In this document: one piece after another, positions 18,069 to 26,820 of the stretch
How positions within the stretch are numbered: position 1 is the stretch's first letter
How the letters are laid out: each line of letters starts with the position of its first letter
From: Deltaproteobacteria bacterium
GTDB lineage: Bacteria; Desulfobacterota; DSM-4660; Desulfatiglandales; HGW-15
Length of the DNA: 38,690 bases
Assembly (NCBI GenBank): GCA_019310525.1
Contig: JAFDEE010000028.1
Span: 1 to 38,690 of the forward strand
Direction: 5' to 3'
Notes under the pieces: model-generated
The model's database searches: none
Told to the model about the DNA's origin: nothing
The model's input: the letters and a program-made list of their open reading frames with translations, nothing else
Made by a program: the position numbers and the translations under genes

Positions 18069-18842
18069 ATGATCGACTCTCATGCACACCTCGATATGGA
18101 GCAGTTTGATCCGGATCGGGAAGAGGTGATCCAAAGGGCCCGGGAGTTGGGCCTTTCTCATATCGTTACCATCGGCATAGATCTGGATACCTCCGCCCGG
18201 TCTCTGGAACTGGCCGAAACCCATGATTTCATCTCCGCCACAATAGGTTGCCACCCCCATAATGCCAAGGAGTTCGGAGAATTGGAGGTTGAGGGATTGG
18301 CCGCCCTGGCCGCCCGGGAAAAGGTGGTCGCATGGGGAGAGATCGGCCTTGATTTTTTCCATAAGCATTCTCCACCGGGGCGGCAAGTGGAAGCCTTTGA
18401 AATGCAGCTCGATATGGCCAGGGATTTCGATCTTCCTGTTGTCATCCATGACCGGGATGCCCACGATGAAGTGATGGAGATCTTGAAGAAAAAACAGGCA
18501 GGTCTGTACAAGGGGGTGTTTCATTGCTTTTCGGGGGATTACGACATGGCTATGACCCTCATCGATATGGGATTCTATATTTCCATCCCCGGCACTGTTA
18601 CCTTTCCCAAGGCCCATCAGATTCAAAGAGTTGCGGCCCGAATCCCCCTGGAAAGGATGCTGGTCGAGACCGATGCGCCTTTCCTGGCGCCCGTTCCACA
18701 CCGGGGCAAGCGCAATGAACCCTCTTTTGTGGCCCATACCGTATCACAAATCGCCCGGTTGAGAGAGACCGGCGTGGAGGTGGTAGCGGAGAGGACGGCA
18801 GAGAACGCCAGGCGGGTCTTTCATCTGAGGGAGCGGGGATGA
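18069..18842 (+). CDS. tatD: TatD family metal-dependent hydrolase
   Basis: This 257-residue TIM-barrel metal-dependent hydrolase belongs to a family with DNase activities in studied members. Ligands are all present: H-x-H in MIDSHAHLD (residues 4 and 6), ATIGCHPH, GEIGLDFF with the bridging Glu, VIHDRDAHDE, HCFSGD and the final ETDAPFL Asp. The start at 18069 is where the conserved fold begins and has GGAAAG upstream; the open frame continues upstream but with non-coding character. Its stop overlaps the next ATG (ATGA), so it is translationally coupled to maf and then amn. Confidence 0.95.
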   Translation: MIDSHAHLDMEQFDPDREEVIQRARELGLSHIVTIGIDLDTSARSLELAETHDFISATIGCHPHNAKEFGELEVEGLAALAAREKVVAWGEIGLDFFHKHSPPGRQVEAFEMQLDMARDFDLPVVIHDRDAHDEVMEILKKKQAGLYKGVFHCFSGDYDMAMTLIDMGFYISIPGTVTFPKAHQIQRVAARIPLERMLVETDAPFLAPVPHRGKRNEPSFVAHTVSQIARLRETGVEVVAERTAENARRVFHLRERG

Positions 18843-19507
18843 TTGATCATAAGATCAGCGAAGAATTTCCCCTTGTCCTTGCCTCTGCCTCTCCCCGGAG
18901 AAAAAGGTTGCTGGAACAGGTGGGGATTCCCATCCGGGTCAGGCCGAGTCATATTGAGGAGAGCGGGGTGGAGGGCGTAGATCCGGAAAAGACCGTTGAA
19001 GAGCTTGCTGTTAAGAAGGCCATGGGGGCTAAGGACTTGGCCGAGGCCGAGGGACTGTGGGTCCTTGGTGCGGATACCGTGGTGGTGCTTGGAAATTCCG
19101 TTCTAGGGAAACCCGCGGATGCGGAGGATGCCCGAACCATGCTATCCAGGCTCTCGGACAGGGAACACAAAGTGATTACAGGTTTCTGTATCCTCTCCCC
19201 GGGAACTCACCGGGGTGTTTTCAGCTCGTCCGTCACCACTCATGTAAAGATAAAAGAGCTCAGTCCCCGGGAGATCGAGGCCTACATCGCGACCGGGGAA
19301 CCTTTCGACAAGGCTGGAAGCTATGGAATCCAGGGGATAGGGGCCTTCATGGTGGAATCCATCACAGGTTCCTATACCAATGTGGTGGGCCTGCCGATCT
19401 GCGCCGTGATCAAGGCGTTGGTGGCCCTAGGGGCCGTTAAGACCTTCCCGTTTGGAAAAATGGAGAGAGCGGGTTCTTTGGAAGAGAATGAAAGGAGGTG
19501 CCCATGA
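18839..19507 (+). CDS. maf: Maf-type nucleotide pyrophosphatase
   Basis: This 222-residue house-cleaning enzyme hydrolyses non-canonical or excess nucleoside triphosphates. Family motifs are LASASPRRKRLLEQVGI near the N-terminus, LGADTVVVL with the catalytic Asp, LSRLSDREHKVITGFCI and GSYGIQGIGAFMVESITGSYTNVVGLP. The overall pattern is closer to the dTTP/UTP-type (YhdE) than to the m7GTP-type. The start overlaps the tatD stop in ATGA, and its own stop overlaps the amn start in the same way, so the three genes are a tightly coupled operon. The C-terminal 25 residues are a charged tail beyond the domain. Confidence 0.94.
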   Translation: MIDHKISEEFPLVLASASPRRKRLLEQVGIPIRVRPSHIEESGVEGVDPEKTVEELAVKKAMGAKDLAEAEGLWVLGADTVVVLGNSVLGKPADAEDARTMLSRLSDREHKVITGFCILSPGTHRGVFSSSVTTHVKIKELSPREIEAYIATGEPFDKAGSYGIQGIGAFMVESITGSYTNVVGLPICAVIKALVALGAVKTFPFGKMERAGSLEENERRCP

Positions 19508-20289
19508 TGCTCAAAGAACATGAATACATAAGGCAGACCCTGGAGAGGTATACGAACTGTTCTCTTGAGGAATTTTGCGAGCACATTTTGATCACCAATT
19601 TCAGGCAGTATATTCAGGCCTTCCAAGAGATGACCGAAGGGGCCTTTTCCGAAGGCAACTTTCGCATCGTCAATGTCCCGGATATGAACTGCACCATGAT
19701 CGATTTCGGGATCGGCTCTCCCCAGGCGGCGCTTCTCATCAATTGTCTGGCCTATCTCGACAAGCTGAAATCCGTTATTATGTTGGGGATGTGTGGCGGG
19801 ATCGATGATATACTCGAAATCGGAGACTTCGTGATACCCTCAGCGGCCGTGCGGGGGGAGGGAACGAGCAGGCACTACCTGCCTCCGGAATTCCCCGCCA
19901 TACCGGCATCCTCCGTCAACCTGTTTTGTATCGGTGCGGTTAGAAAGGTTGGGCTGAATCCCCACTGCGGAATCGTCTACACGACTGATAGACGGCTTTG
20001 GGAGTTCGACGATGAATTCATCGACTACCTTCGCCGCCAGAGGATCCTGGCCATTGAAATGGAGTTGGCCACCCTTTTTTCCGTGGCCTACCGCTTCGAG
20101 GTTCCCATCGGGTCGATCATGCTGGTCTCGGATATGCCGCTTCAAAGGAGGGGAATAAAGAGCAAAAAGCTCCATCAGGAGATCTTTTCAAAACACATGG
20201 GCCCCCACCTGGACATCGCCATTGATGCGGTTCGGAACATTATCGCCAAATGGAACGACGTAGAACGAAAACTCACCAGCGAATGGTAG
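19504..20289 (+). CDS. amn: AMP nucleosidase, short form
   Basis: This 261-residue enzyme of the nucleoside phosphorylase superfamily releases adenine from AMP. The phosphorylase core is visible: MLGMCGGIDDILEIGDFVIP, the AMP-nucleosidase-like AVRGEGTSRHYLPPEFP, AIEMELATLF with the ribose-binding Glu and the catalytic Asp in LVSDMPLQRRG. It lacks the extra N-terminal domain of the about 480-residue E. coli Amn, as is usual for the short bacterial form. ATG 19504 follows AAAGGAGG (19491-19498) and overlaps the maf stop. With maf it suggests a nucleotide-pool maintenance operon. Confidence 0.88.
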   Translation: MMLKEHEYIRQTLERYTNCSLEEFCEHILITNFRQYIQAFQEMTEGAFSEGNFRIVNVPDMNCTMIDFGIGSPQAALLINCLAYLDKLKSVIMLGMCGGIDDILEIGDFVIPSAAVRGEGTSRHYLPPEFPAIPASSVNLFCIGAVRKVGLNPHCGIVYTTDRRLWEFDDEFIDYLRRQRILAIEMELATLFSVAYRFEVPIGSIMLVSDMPLQRRGIKSKKLHQEIFSKHMGPHLDIAIDAVRNIIAKWNDVERKLTSEW

Positions 20290-20325
20290 GTGGAGTGGTG
20301 AATATCGGGGGGACACTCCGGGTGT

Positions 20326-20844
20326 TCATTTCAACACGAGATCGTACCGCTCTTCCGTGATGACCTTCCCCCACATGCGGGCAGTGCTTTCCGCCGTCTT
20401 TTTGAATCCCACGGACCTGTAAAGGGAGGCGGCCGGTTTCAGGGTATTGACCGTCCAGAGAAACACGGAACTGAACCCCGATTCCCGGCAAAAAGAAAGT
20501 GCTTCTTCGACAAGGCGCCTGCCGATTCCCTTCCCCCTGAGTTCAGGGTGAACCAGGAACCATCGCAGTTGGGCCTCCTCGTCTGAGCATCTCACGATGG
20601 CCAATGACCCCATCACCCGGCCTTCCTTTTCCACAATCCAGATTTTTTTGCCTCTTCCCTGGCTGTAATTCCTGACAAACTCGACCAGGGGTTCCGCCAC
20701 ATGGATCTCAAAGGTATGGTCAAATCCGTGTTCCTCACCGTAAAGTTTTCCGTGCAGATGGATAATTGATCCCATATCGCCGGGCCGAAGATCATGCCGG
20801 ACAATTATTGAAGGATCTCTATCCATATCGGCTTTTCCATCCAT
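20326..20844 (-). CDS. GNAT family N-acetyltransferase
   Basis: This 172-residue acetyl-CoA-dependent acetyltransferase has the acetyl-CoA loop LRGKGIGRRLVEEAL (motif A, about residues 103-117), preceded by the EAQLRWFLVHPE strand and followed by FLWTVNTLKPAASLYRSVGF, which is motif B with the usual Tyr and the typical end of the fold. GGGAGGT sits eight bases before the ATG. It converges on amn with 36 bp between stops and is monocistronic. The acceptor cannot be predicted. The sequence resembles the domain found C-terminal to MarR regulators in other bacteria, but no regulator is attached here. Confidence 0.9.
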   Translation of the reverse strand: MDGKADMDRDPSIIVRHDLRPGDMGSIIHLHGKLYGEEHGFDHTFEIHVAEPLVEFVRNYSQGRGKKIWIVEKEGRVMGSLAIVRCSDEEAQLRWFLVHPELRGKGIGRRLVEEALSFCRESGFSSVFLWTVNTLKPAASLYRSVGFKKTAESTARMWGKVITEERYDLVLK

Positions 20845-21160
20845 TGTTGAATACCTCCCACCAAATATTACGGATGCTCAGAGATCGTATCCGGAGACAG
20901 GGAACAAGCTGATTTTCACTCTTACAGATTCGAGTCGATTTGACAATACCAAAAGCGGAGTCTCCCGAAAAGGCCCCGGCCCTTTCCGGATTCATCGGTC
21001 TTGAGGCGGTTGATTTTCCGGAGACCTCCGGGTAGCATGGTTAGAACGGCACCTGGGGGAATCTAGACCCGAAGGGTGTCTTTTCATAAAAGGCCGTGGG
21101 GGCTGCAAATGGAATCTGCAGCTTATCAAAGAAGAACTTCAGGATGGGGAGGTTGTGGGA
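20845..21160. other. Divergent intergenic region
   Basis: About 315 bp separate the acetyltransferase and phosphoesterase genes. TTGACA occurs at 20940-20945 but no credible -10 follows. A GC-rich imperfect palindrome lies near 20965-20995 (CCGAAAAGGCC/GGCCCTTTCCGG). No small gene is supported. Confidence 0.35.
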
Positions 21161-22444
21161 ATGCTTGTAATCGTCAGTGATTTGCATTTCACGGATGGGA
21201 CCACGAGTAATTGGAAAGACGGTGAAGATCTTTTCAATGTCCGGCCGAAGGCATTCGAGCTTTTCGTGACCAAGATTTCCGACATACTTTCAAGGAGAGA
21301 GAAGTCTCCCCGGAAGGTGACCTTCCTTTACAACGGGGATATCTTCGACCTGCTCAGAACCACTGCGTGGTTCGATGTGAAAGACCGCCCCTGGTCCGTT
21401 CCCCTGGATAAGAAAAAGGTCTATGCCCGGTGCCACACCATACTGGAGGAGATTCTCCGGAAAAACGAGGAGTCCATTTCCTGGCTGAGCGGGGACCATC
21501 CGCACTTCCAAGAGGCCTGGAGAGTGGATGCGGAGATTGAAAGGATTTATGTCCCCGGTAACCATGACCGTATAATCAATCTCTATGAACCCTGCCGGAA
21601 GCAGGTTTACCGTAAGTTGCTCGGGAAACGGGAGAGACGCCGTTTCGCCAACTTTTACATGGATCAGGATTTTCACCAGACCCTGGTCATGCACGGACAT
21701 GAGTCCGATCCTTTCAACTGCGAATATGACAAGATGGGAAACCCCGATTACAACGCGGTTCCCATCGGGGATCCTTTGACGACGGAGTTGTTCGCCCGGA
21801 TCGCATACGAGGCTGGAAAACTTCCCATTCCTGAGGAAGCAAAGGCGAGGTTCAAGGACATAGACAATGTGAGGCCGACCCTTGCAACGGTGCGGTATGT
21901 CCAGGATATCATCAACGACTTCTCCATCGGGGACAAGGTCAAGGATGTTCTCGGCAAGGTGGTGGGAGATTTCGAGGACCTTGAATTCTACCGGCAATGG
22001 AAGAGACGACACGATCGATTCAACTTGGGATTCGATGAAGCGGACAAGTTAGAGTGGGCCCTGAGGGCCGTCCGCCTTCTGGGGCCGTCTGTCCCCGCAG
22101 GACTGCTCGAAAAACTGGCAGCACTGGTGAGAGACGATTCCTGCGAGAAGCTGGCGAAGAGAAGGGTTGAAGACGTACGGGGTGGAAATCTGCGCTATTG
22201 CGTCATGGGACATACCCATGAACCCCTCCACGTCCCTCTGTGCGTGGATGAGCGACTGAACATGGAAAGACACTATCTCAATTGCGGGACATTTCGAACG
22301 ACCTTCAGCCAGACCTATGACAAACAGGAATTTTTGAGATTTCAGCGTATGTCTTTCGTTATCGTGTATGGCCCCGGGGAATACCGCCCAGACGAGGAAA
22401 GGCCCCTGTATGAAATGTGGTCCGGGTTGAGAATGCACCACTGA
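21161..22444 (+). CDS. Large calcineurin-like metallophosphoesterase
   Basis: This protein of about 427 residues has a full set of metallophosphoesterase motifs: VSDLHFTDG at the N-terminus, YNGDIFDLLR, VPGNHDR, MHGHESDPFNCEYD and VMGHTHEP. The distances between motifs are long, giving an insertion of about 150 residues (helical, charged) between the HGHE and GHTH motifs. No signal peptide is present, so it is cytoplasmic. GGGGAGG at 21146-21152 fixes the start at ATG 21161 rather than the in-frame GTG two codons earlier. UDP-2,3-diacylglucosamine hydrolase-like and DNA-repair nuclease relatives share the fold, but neither is specifically indicated. It stands alone. Confidence 0.9.
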   Translation: MLVIVSDLHFTDGTTSNWKDGEDLFNVRPKAFELFVTKISDILSRREKSPRKVTFLYNGDIFDLLRTTAWFDVKDRPWSVPLDKKKVYARCHTILEEILRKNEESISWLSGDHPHFQEAWRVDAEIERIYVPGNHDRIINLYEPCRKQVYRKLLGKRERRRFANFYMDQDFHQTLVMHGHESDPFNCEYDKMGNPDYNAVPIGDPLTTELFARIAYEAGKLPIPEEAKARFKDIDNVRPTLATVRYVQDIINDFSIGDKVKDVLGKVVGDFEDLEFYRQWKRRHDRFNLGFDEADKLEWALRAVRLLGPSVPAGLLEKLAALVRDDSCEKLAKRRVEDVRGGNLRYCVMGHTHEPLHVPLCVDERLNMERHYLNCGTFRTTFSQTYDKQEFLRFQRMSFVIVYGPGEYRPDEERPLYEMWSGLRMHH

Positions 22445-22717
22445 CCCGTGAGGCTTTTCCAAAACCCGATGGGCCCGGCGCAGGTCTCCGAGGCAGGAGG
22501 AGAAAAGATCCCATGCCCCTTTTCCGGCTATGGGGGCATTTCTCACCTTGCAAATTCTCATGAAGGGCCTGTTTGTTTTTGTTTGATCATTCAATCACTT
22601 TTTGCAACCATTGAAAAAGGGAAGGCGTTTTCCCAATTGGTCTCCGATTTTCCAAGCCTCGGATAGTATTTCGTTTCGCCTTCATTTCCAAAACCTTTGA
22701 GGGAAGGGAGGTGTGCC

Positions 22718-22918
22718 ATGGCAAGGACGGAGGAATGCCGGAATTTCCTGGTGGAAGGGAAATGCGATTCCTGGATAATCGCCCGGTTCAAAAACAACGA
22801 ATTTATCACGGGCCGGGACCGCATGGGATTTTCGGATGCCGACATAACGGAGGAGATCTGCCTGAATTGCCCTAATTTCAAAATGAATATCCGCCCCATG
22901 AGGATGAACGATCAGTAA
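22718..22918 (+). CDS. Small four-cysteine protein, unknown function
   Basis: The 66-residue protein begins [19 protein letters not shown] and ends with [19 protein letters not shown], so the four cysteines are arranged C-x8-C ... C-x2-C, as in small zinc- or iron-binding proteins. GGGAGGTG lies at a good distance before ATG 22718, which supports translation. There is no membrane segment. It lies alone between the phosphoesterase and glnS. Its codon use is like that of neighbours. Metal binding is inferred from cysteine spacing only. Confidence 0.7.
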   Translation: MARTEECRNFLVEGKCDSWIIARFKNNEFITGRDRMGFSDADITEEICLNCPNFKMNIRPMRMNDQ

Positions 22919-23148
22919 GGTATCCGTGTACAGGCGGACAAAAAAAGGGCCCTTATGGCCTTTCGGCGGCCGGTGCGGCCTGTGTGGGGTGCGCACCCCC
23001 CGGGGGCGCTTTTCGCCCCTGGCAAGGGACACTGGGTGTCGGTCAGAGGGGCTTTGAAGGGGAAATCCCCTGGCGACCAACGCCTGTTTCCATGGAACCG
23101 CGGAGGTCTTCAGTGAGGGTTTTAAAGGAAGGAGGACGCAATCTCAAG

Positions 23149-25248
23149 GTGAGCGACAAGAGCCAAGCACATCCACAGAATTTCATCCGCGCTATCGTTG
23201 AAGAAGACCTCGAGAAAGGCACTTGGGGGGGGCGGGTCCATACCCGTTTCCCACCCGAACCCAACGGATATCTCCACATCGGTCACGCCAAGTCCATTTG
23301 CCTGAACTTCGGACTTGCCGAGGATTACGGGGGGCTTTGCAACCTTCGGTTCGATGACACCAACCCCGCCAAGGAAGAGATGGAGTACGTGGAGTCCATC
23401 AAGGAGGACGTCCGTTGGTTGGGCTTTGATTGGGGGGATCGTGAGTACTATGCCTCGGACTACTTCGAGCGGCTCTTTGAGTATGCTTTGCAGCTCATTA
23501 GGAAAGGGAAGGCCTATGTCTGCGATCTGAGCCCCGAACAGATCAGGGAATACCGGGGCACATTGACGGAACCGGGCAGGGAGAGTCCTTACCGGAACCG
23601 GTCCGTGGAGGAAAACCTCGACCTTTTCCAGCGCATGAGGGCGGGGGAATTCCCCGATGGATCCCGCACCCTGAGGGCCAAGATCGACATGGCCTCTCCG
23701 AATCTCAATATGCGGGATCCCGTCATGTACCGCATCCTGCATGCCGAGCACCACAGGACCGGGAGGAAGTGGTGTATCTATCCCACCTATGATTGGACCC
23801 ATGGACAATCGGATTCCATCGAGGGGATTACCCACTCTCTTTGTACCCTCGAGTTCGAGGACCACCGTCCGCTGTACAACTGGTTTCTCGAGGCCCTGGA
23901 GATTTACCATCCCCGGCAGATCGAATTCGCCCGGCTCAACCTCAGCCACACGGTGATGAGCAAGCGGAAGCTTTTGGAGCTGGTAAAAGAGGGCCATGTG
24001 CGGGGATGGGACGATCCAAGGATGCCTACCCTATGCGGCCTCAGGCGCCGGGGGTATACGCCCGAGTCGATTCGGAACTTCTGTGAGCGGATCGGGGTGG
24101 CCAAGCGGGAGAGCGTGGTGGATATCGCCTTCCTGGAGCATTGCCTCCGCGAAGACCTCAACAAGAGGGCCCAACGGGTCATGGCGGTTTTGCGACCCTT
24201 GAAGGTCATTATCGACAATTATCCCGAAGGCCGGGTGGAAGAACTGGAGGCGGTGAACAACCCTGAAGACCCGGGAATGGGAACCCGAAAGGTCCCCTTC
24301 TCCAGGGTCCTTTACATCGAGCGGGAGGATTTCATGGAAGATCCTCCGAAAAAATTCTACCGCCTGGCCCCCGGGCGGGAAGTACGCCTTCGGTATGCCT
24401 ATTTCATCAAGTGTGTCGAGGTTGTGAAAGACGGGGATACCGGCGAGATTCGAGAGATCCATTGTACCTATGACCCTGAGACCCGTGGAGGAAATGCCCC
24501 GGACGGCCGGAAGGTCAAGGCCACCTTGCACTGGGTATCGGCGGAGCATGCCTTGGAGGCGGAAGTCAGGTTGTACGATCACCTTTTCTTGAAGGCCAAT
24601 CCGGGGGAAGAAGAAGGAAAGGATTTCAAGGACGATCTGAATCCCCATTCCCTGGAGGTCCTCCCCCGTTGTTTCCTGGAGCCTAGCCTCAAGGATGCCC
24701 GGCCCGGTATATCTTACCAGTTCGAAAGGTTGGGTTACTTCTGCGTGGATTCCAAGGACTCAACGAGAGAGAAACCCGTCTTTAATCGAACGGTTACCTT
24801 ACGGGACACCTGGGCCAAGATCAGAAAGAGGGGAGCGGAGGCCGCGGGAAAGGAAGTGCCCCCGGAACCATCGGGGAAAGATAAAAAGGCGGGAAAGAAG
24901 GAACCGGCACCCTTAAAGGAAGAGATCACCATAGAGGAATTCTCCCGGATGGATCTCAGGGTGGGAATCATTCGGGAGGCCGAAGAGGTGGAGGGGGCGC
25001 GAAAACTCCTCCGGCTGCAGGTGGATCTCGGTGAAGGCCGCACGCGCCAGATCCTTTCAGGAATCCGGTCGGCCTATCCTGACCCGGGTAGACTGGTGGG
25101 CAAACGGGTCATCGTGGTAGCCAACCTGAAACCCCGGAAGATGAGGTTTGGAATTTCAGAAGGAATGATCCTTTCGGGCGGGGACGGGGACAGGCTCTGC
25201 GTAACCACCTTCGACGGCGATCCCTTGCCGGGGGACCCGGTGACCTAG
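23149..25248 (+). CDS. glnS: Glutaminyl-tRNA synthetase with fused C-terminal tRNA-binding domain
   Basis: This protein of about 699 residues charges tRNA-Gln with glutamine. The class I catalytic core has [15 protein letters not shown] (about residues 35-49, HIGH motif) and VMSKRKL (about 268, KMSKS-type), with GlnRS-specific [10 protein letters not shown] and [17 protein letters not shown]. The anticodon-binding beta-barrels extend to about residue 555. A Lys/Pro-rich linker (about 560-590) leads into an extra domain at about 592-699 ([54 protein letters not shown]), the OB-fold tRNA-binding domain seen at the end of many MetRS proteins. GTG 23149 is chosen from alignment of the N-terminus; GTG 23113 (CGGAGG upstream) is the alternative. 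A strong terminator follows. Confidence 0.95.
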   Translation: MSDKSQAHPQNFIRAIVEEDLEKGTWGGRVHTRFPPEPNGYLHIGHAKSICLNFGLAEDYGGLCNLRFDDTNPAKEEMEYVESIKEDVRWLGFDWGDREYYASDYFERLFEYALQLIRKGKAYVCDLSPEQIREYRGTLTEPGRESPYRNRSVEENLDLFQRMRAGEFPDGSRTLRAKIDMASPNLNMRDPVMYRILHAEHHRTGRKWCIYPTYDWTHGQSDSIEGITHSLCTLEFEDHRPLYNWFLEALEIYHPRQIEFARLNLSHTVMSKRKLLELVKEGHVRGWDDPRMPTLCGLRRRGYTPESIRNFCERIGVAKRESVVDIAFLEHCLREDLNKRAQRVMAVLRPLKVIIDNYPEGRVEELEAVNNPEDPGMGTRKVPFSRVLYIEREDFMEDPPKKFYRLAPGREVRLRYAYFIKCVEVVKDGDTGEIREIHCTYDPETRGGNAPDGRKVKATLHWVSAEHALEAEVRLYDHLFLKANPGEEEGKDFKDDLNPHSLEVLPRCFLEPSLKDARPGISYQFERLGYFCVDSKDSTREKPVFNRTVTLRDTWAKIRKRGAEAAGKEVPPEPSGKDKKAGKKEPAPLKEEITIEEFSRMDLRVGIIREAEEVEGARKLLRLQVDLGEGRTRQILSGIRSAYPDPGRLVGKRVIVVANLKPRKMRFGISEGMILSGGDGDRLCVTTFDGDPLPGDPVT

Positions 25249-25300
25249 AAAATCATCGAACAGCGGCTATCTTTTCATCCCCAACAGGATAGGTTGCCAA

Positions 25301-25336
25301 ACGGGGCGCACCTTAAGATGCGCCCCGTTCCTTTTG
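25301..25336 (+). terminator. Terminator of glnS
   Basis: ACGGGGCGCA (25301-25310) and TGCGCCCCGT (25319-25328) form a perfect 10-bp stem with an 8-base loop, followed by TCCTTTT. Confidence 0.88.
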
Positions 25337-25446
25337 GTTCTCCATTATGAGGAGACCAAGGGAGCTGCCCAGGGTTCCCGGAAGGAATGCCTGTTCCCTG
25401 CCGTGTTGTCCGGAAGGCGGGGCTGGAGGGAATGGGGATTTTTTAC

Positions 25447-25555
25447 TTGACAATGATAATGACCTATTATATCAGTCAATTAAAAGGTCATACCATTCGA
25501 TATTCAACTCGATAACAGGGCGATGCCATCCATAAGTAAGTGATTTCATGGATGG
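25447..25555 (+). promoter_or_regulatory. Promoter and candidate operators of the GntR regulator
   Basis: TTGACA (25447-25452) and TATATC (25468-25473, spacer 15) are the best promoter elements. Two inverted repeats surround them: ATGACCT (25459-25465) with AGGTCAT (25485-25491), which straddles the -10, and CCATCCAT (25526-25533) with ATGGATGG (25548-25555) in the leader. The first is well placed for autorepression by the GntR protein; this is inference. Confidence 0.45.
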
Positions 25556-25570
25556 GAATGAGGTAGTAAC

Positions 25571-26314
25571 ATGCATAATGAGGTCTTGTTTTCACCTTAC
25601 ACACCGACCCGGGCCTTCGAAGAAGTGGCCGAGCAGATCAGAGAGGTCATCCTGGCCGGAAAGCTTTCGCCCGGGGACCGTCTTCCCTCGGAACGATCTC
25701 TTGCAGAACAGTTCCAGGTAGGCCGCCTGACCATCCGGGAGGCCCTTCGCACACTCGAAATCACAGGATTTGTCGAAATCAGAAAAGGGAGCGGTGGCGG
25801 GGCCTTCGTGGCCTCCGGCAATCTGGAAGCCGTGGCGTCCATCATCAAGGACAACCTCATTTTGGAAGGGCTCACCAGCGATCAGATCACCGAGGCCCGA
25901 CTGGCCCTTGAATGCGCGGCCGTGGAGGCCGCCGTCCGCCATGCCACTGAAGAGGACCTGGAGCGCATCGCCCGGCATATCGAAGAGGCTGAAAAAACCC
26001 TGAAGGCCCCGGAGAAGGAGGGCGAAAGCGTTCCGCGAATGATCAGGTTCCATCAACTCATCGCCCGGGCTTCCCATAACCTGCCCTTCATCCTGTTCAT
26101 CCATGCCATTCTGGAATGGGCTCGAAGCAGGCCCATCCTGGCCTCGTGGGTGCCTTCCGAAAATGAAAGAAAGTTTGTTTTAAACTCCTACAAACGGATA
26201 TTCCGGGCTGTCAGGAACCGGGATGCGGACTCGGCCCGGCGTTTCATGAAGGAACACGTCTTGGCCATGGGAGAATTACTCCGGGAACCCCGCGAAAAGG
26301 CCGAGGACGCTTAA
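25571..26314 (+). CDS. FadR-subfamily GntR transcriptional regulator
   Basis: This 247-residue DNA-binding regulator has an N-terminal GntR winged helix (about residues 14-80: EEVAEQIREVILAGKLSPGDRLPSE, LAEQFQVGRLTIREALRTLE, GFVEIRKGSGGGAFV) and a C-terminal all-helical FCD ligand domain (about 95-235) with metal/ligand residues in ITEARLALE, RFHQLIARASHN and FMKEHVLAMGELL. FCD members sense small organic acids, often the substrate of the neighbouring pathway. GAGGT lies about six bases before the ATG. It is the first gene of the rightward cluster ending at 38652, about 210 bp before the ferredoxin gene, and is the likely local regulator of uptake and reduction genes. Confidence 0.94.
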   Translation: MHNEVLFSPYTPTRAFEEVAEQIREVILAGKLSPGDRLPSERSLAEQFQVGRLTIREALRTLEITGFVEIRKGSGGGAFVASGNLEAVASIIKDNLILEGLTSDQITEARLALECAAVEAAVRHATEEDLERIARHIEEAEKTLKAPEKEGESVPRMIRFHQLIARASHNLPFILFIHAILEWARSRPILASWVPSENERKFVLNSYKRIFRAVRNRDADSARRFMKEHVLAMGELLREPREKAEDA

Positions 26315-26458
26315 TTTCCCAATCTGGGAATGGGAGAAAATCCCTCGCCTTAAGGCGAAGACTTTAGTTGGATCGTTTTTTTGCGTAGGGTTCAACAAGG
26401 ATTCAAGGGGTTCAGGGTTCGAGTGGGAAATCGGGATTTAAGGAAAGATGATTTTCTC

Positions 26459-26499
26459 TTGACCCCTTGGCCTCTAAAGCTATCGGCTTCAGTCGATAG
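26459..26499 (+). promoter_or_regulatory. Candidate promoter/operator for the flavoprotein-transporter-reductase cluster
   Basis: TTGACC (26459-26464), 16 bases, TATCGG (26481-26486). The inverted repeat CTATCG (26480-26485) / CGATAG (26494-26499) overlaps the -10 and is placed as an operator. Upstream, a perfect palindrome TCGCCTTAAGGCGA (26345-26358) and a T-run at 26374-26381 may end the regulator transcript. The -10 match is weak. Confidence 0.4.
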
Positions 26500-26527
26500 T
26501 GGTTTAATTTCAAAGGGAGATCAGGCC

Positions 26528-26767
26528 ATGGCATTTTGTCACATATACTTCAATGAGAGTGTATGCGACGGTTGTGGGGTATGCGTGGAAGTCTGCATGA
26601 GCGACGTCTTCGCCCCCAACCCCGAGAAGGGGAAACCCCCGCTTGTTCGTTATCCGGAGGAGTGTTGGTTTTGTGGCTGTTGCATTACGGACTGTCCCCA
26701 TGGAGATGAAGGCGCCATCAAGATCATCACCCCATTCCCCATGCGGGGCTCTTTTAAAAGATCATGA
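26528..26767 (+). CDS. Two-cluster ferredoxin, AprB-like (Fd1)
   Basis: This 79-residue soluble electron carrier has two [4Fe-4S] motifs: C13-x2-C16-x2-C19-x3-C23 and C46-x2-C49-x2-C52-x3-C56-P, plus an additional C51. The spacing and the segment PEECWFCGCC resemble the N-terminal ferredoxin domain of adenylylsulfate reductase beta subunits, but the long AprB tail is missing. GGGAGA precedes ATG 26528. It lies 53 bp upstream of an AprA-like flavoprotein, so the two probably form a functional pair. The second ferredoxin at 30680 is a clear paralogue, sharing the segment KGKPPLV and PEECW. Confidence 0.92.
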   Translation: MAFCHIYFNESVCDGCGVCVEVCMSDVFAPNPEKGKPPLVRYPEECWFCGCCITDCPHGDEGAIKIITPFPMRGSFKRS

Positions 26768-26820
26768 GTGGGGGGAGGGTTGCCCTTCCATGTAAGAGGG
26801 GCCTGTGAGGAGGAAGCACA

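Noticed and set aside
22984-23040. Palindromic GGGGTGC/GCACCCC and adjacent GC stem before glnS as a T-box or other riboswitch
   Set aside because: No T-box consensus or specifier loop is seen, and T-boxes are not expected for this type of organism; probably simple GC-rich structure.
25526-25555. CCATCCATAA inverted repeat resembling the end of element A
   Set aside because: Only 8 bp pair, the two arms are 14 bases apart, no target duplication is present and the flanking sequence differs from element A. It was treated as a possible operator instead.
26420-26450. GGTTCGAGT resembling a tRNA T-loop
   Set aside because: No acceptor, D or anticodon stem can be drawn around it; it lies within a repetitive GGTTCA-rich leader.
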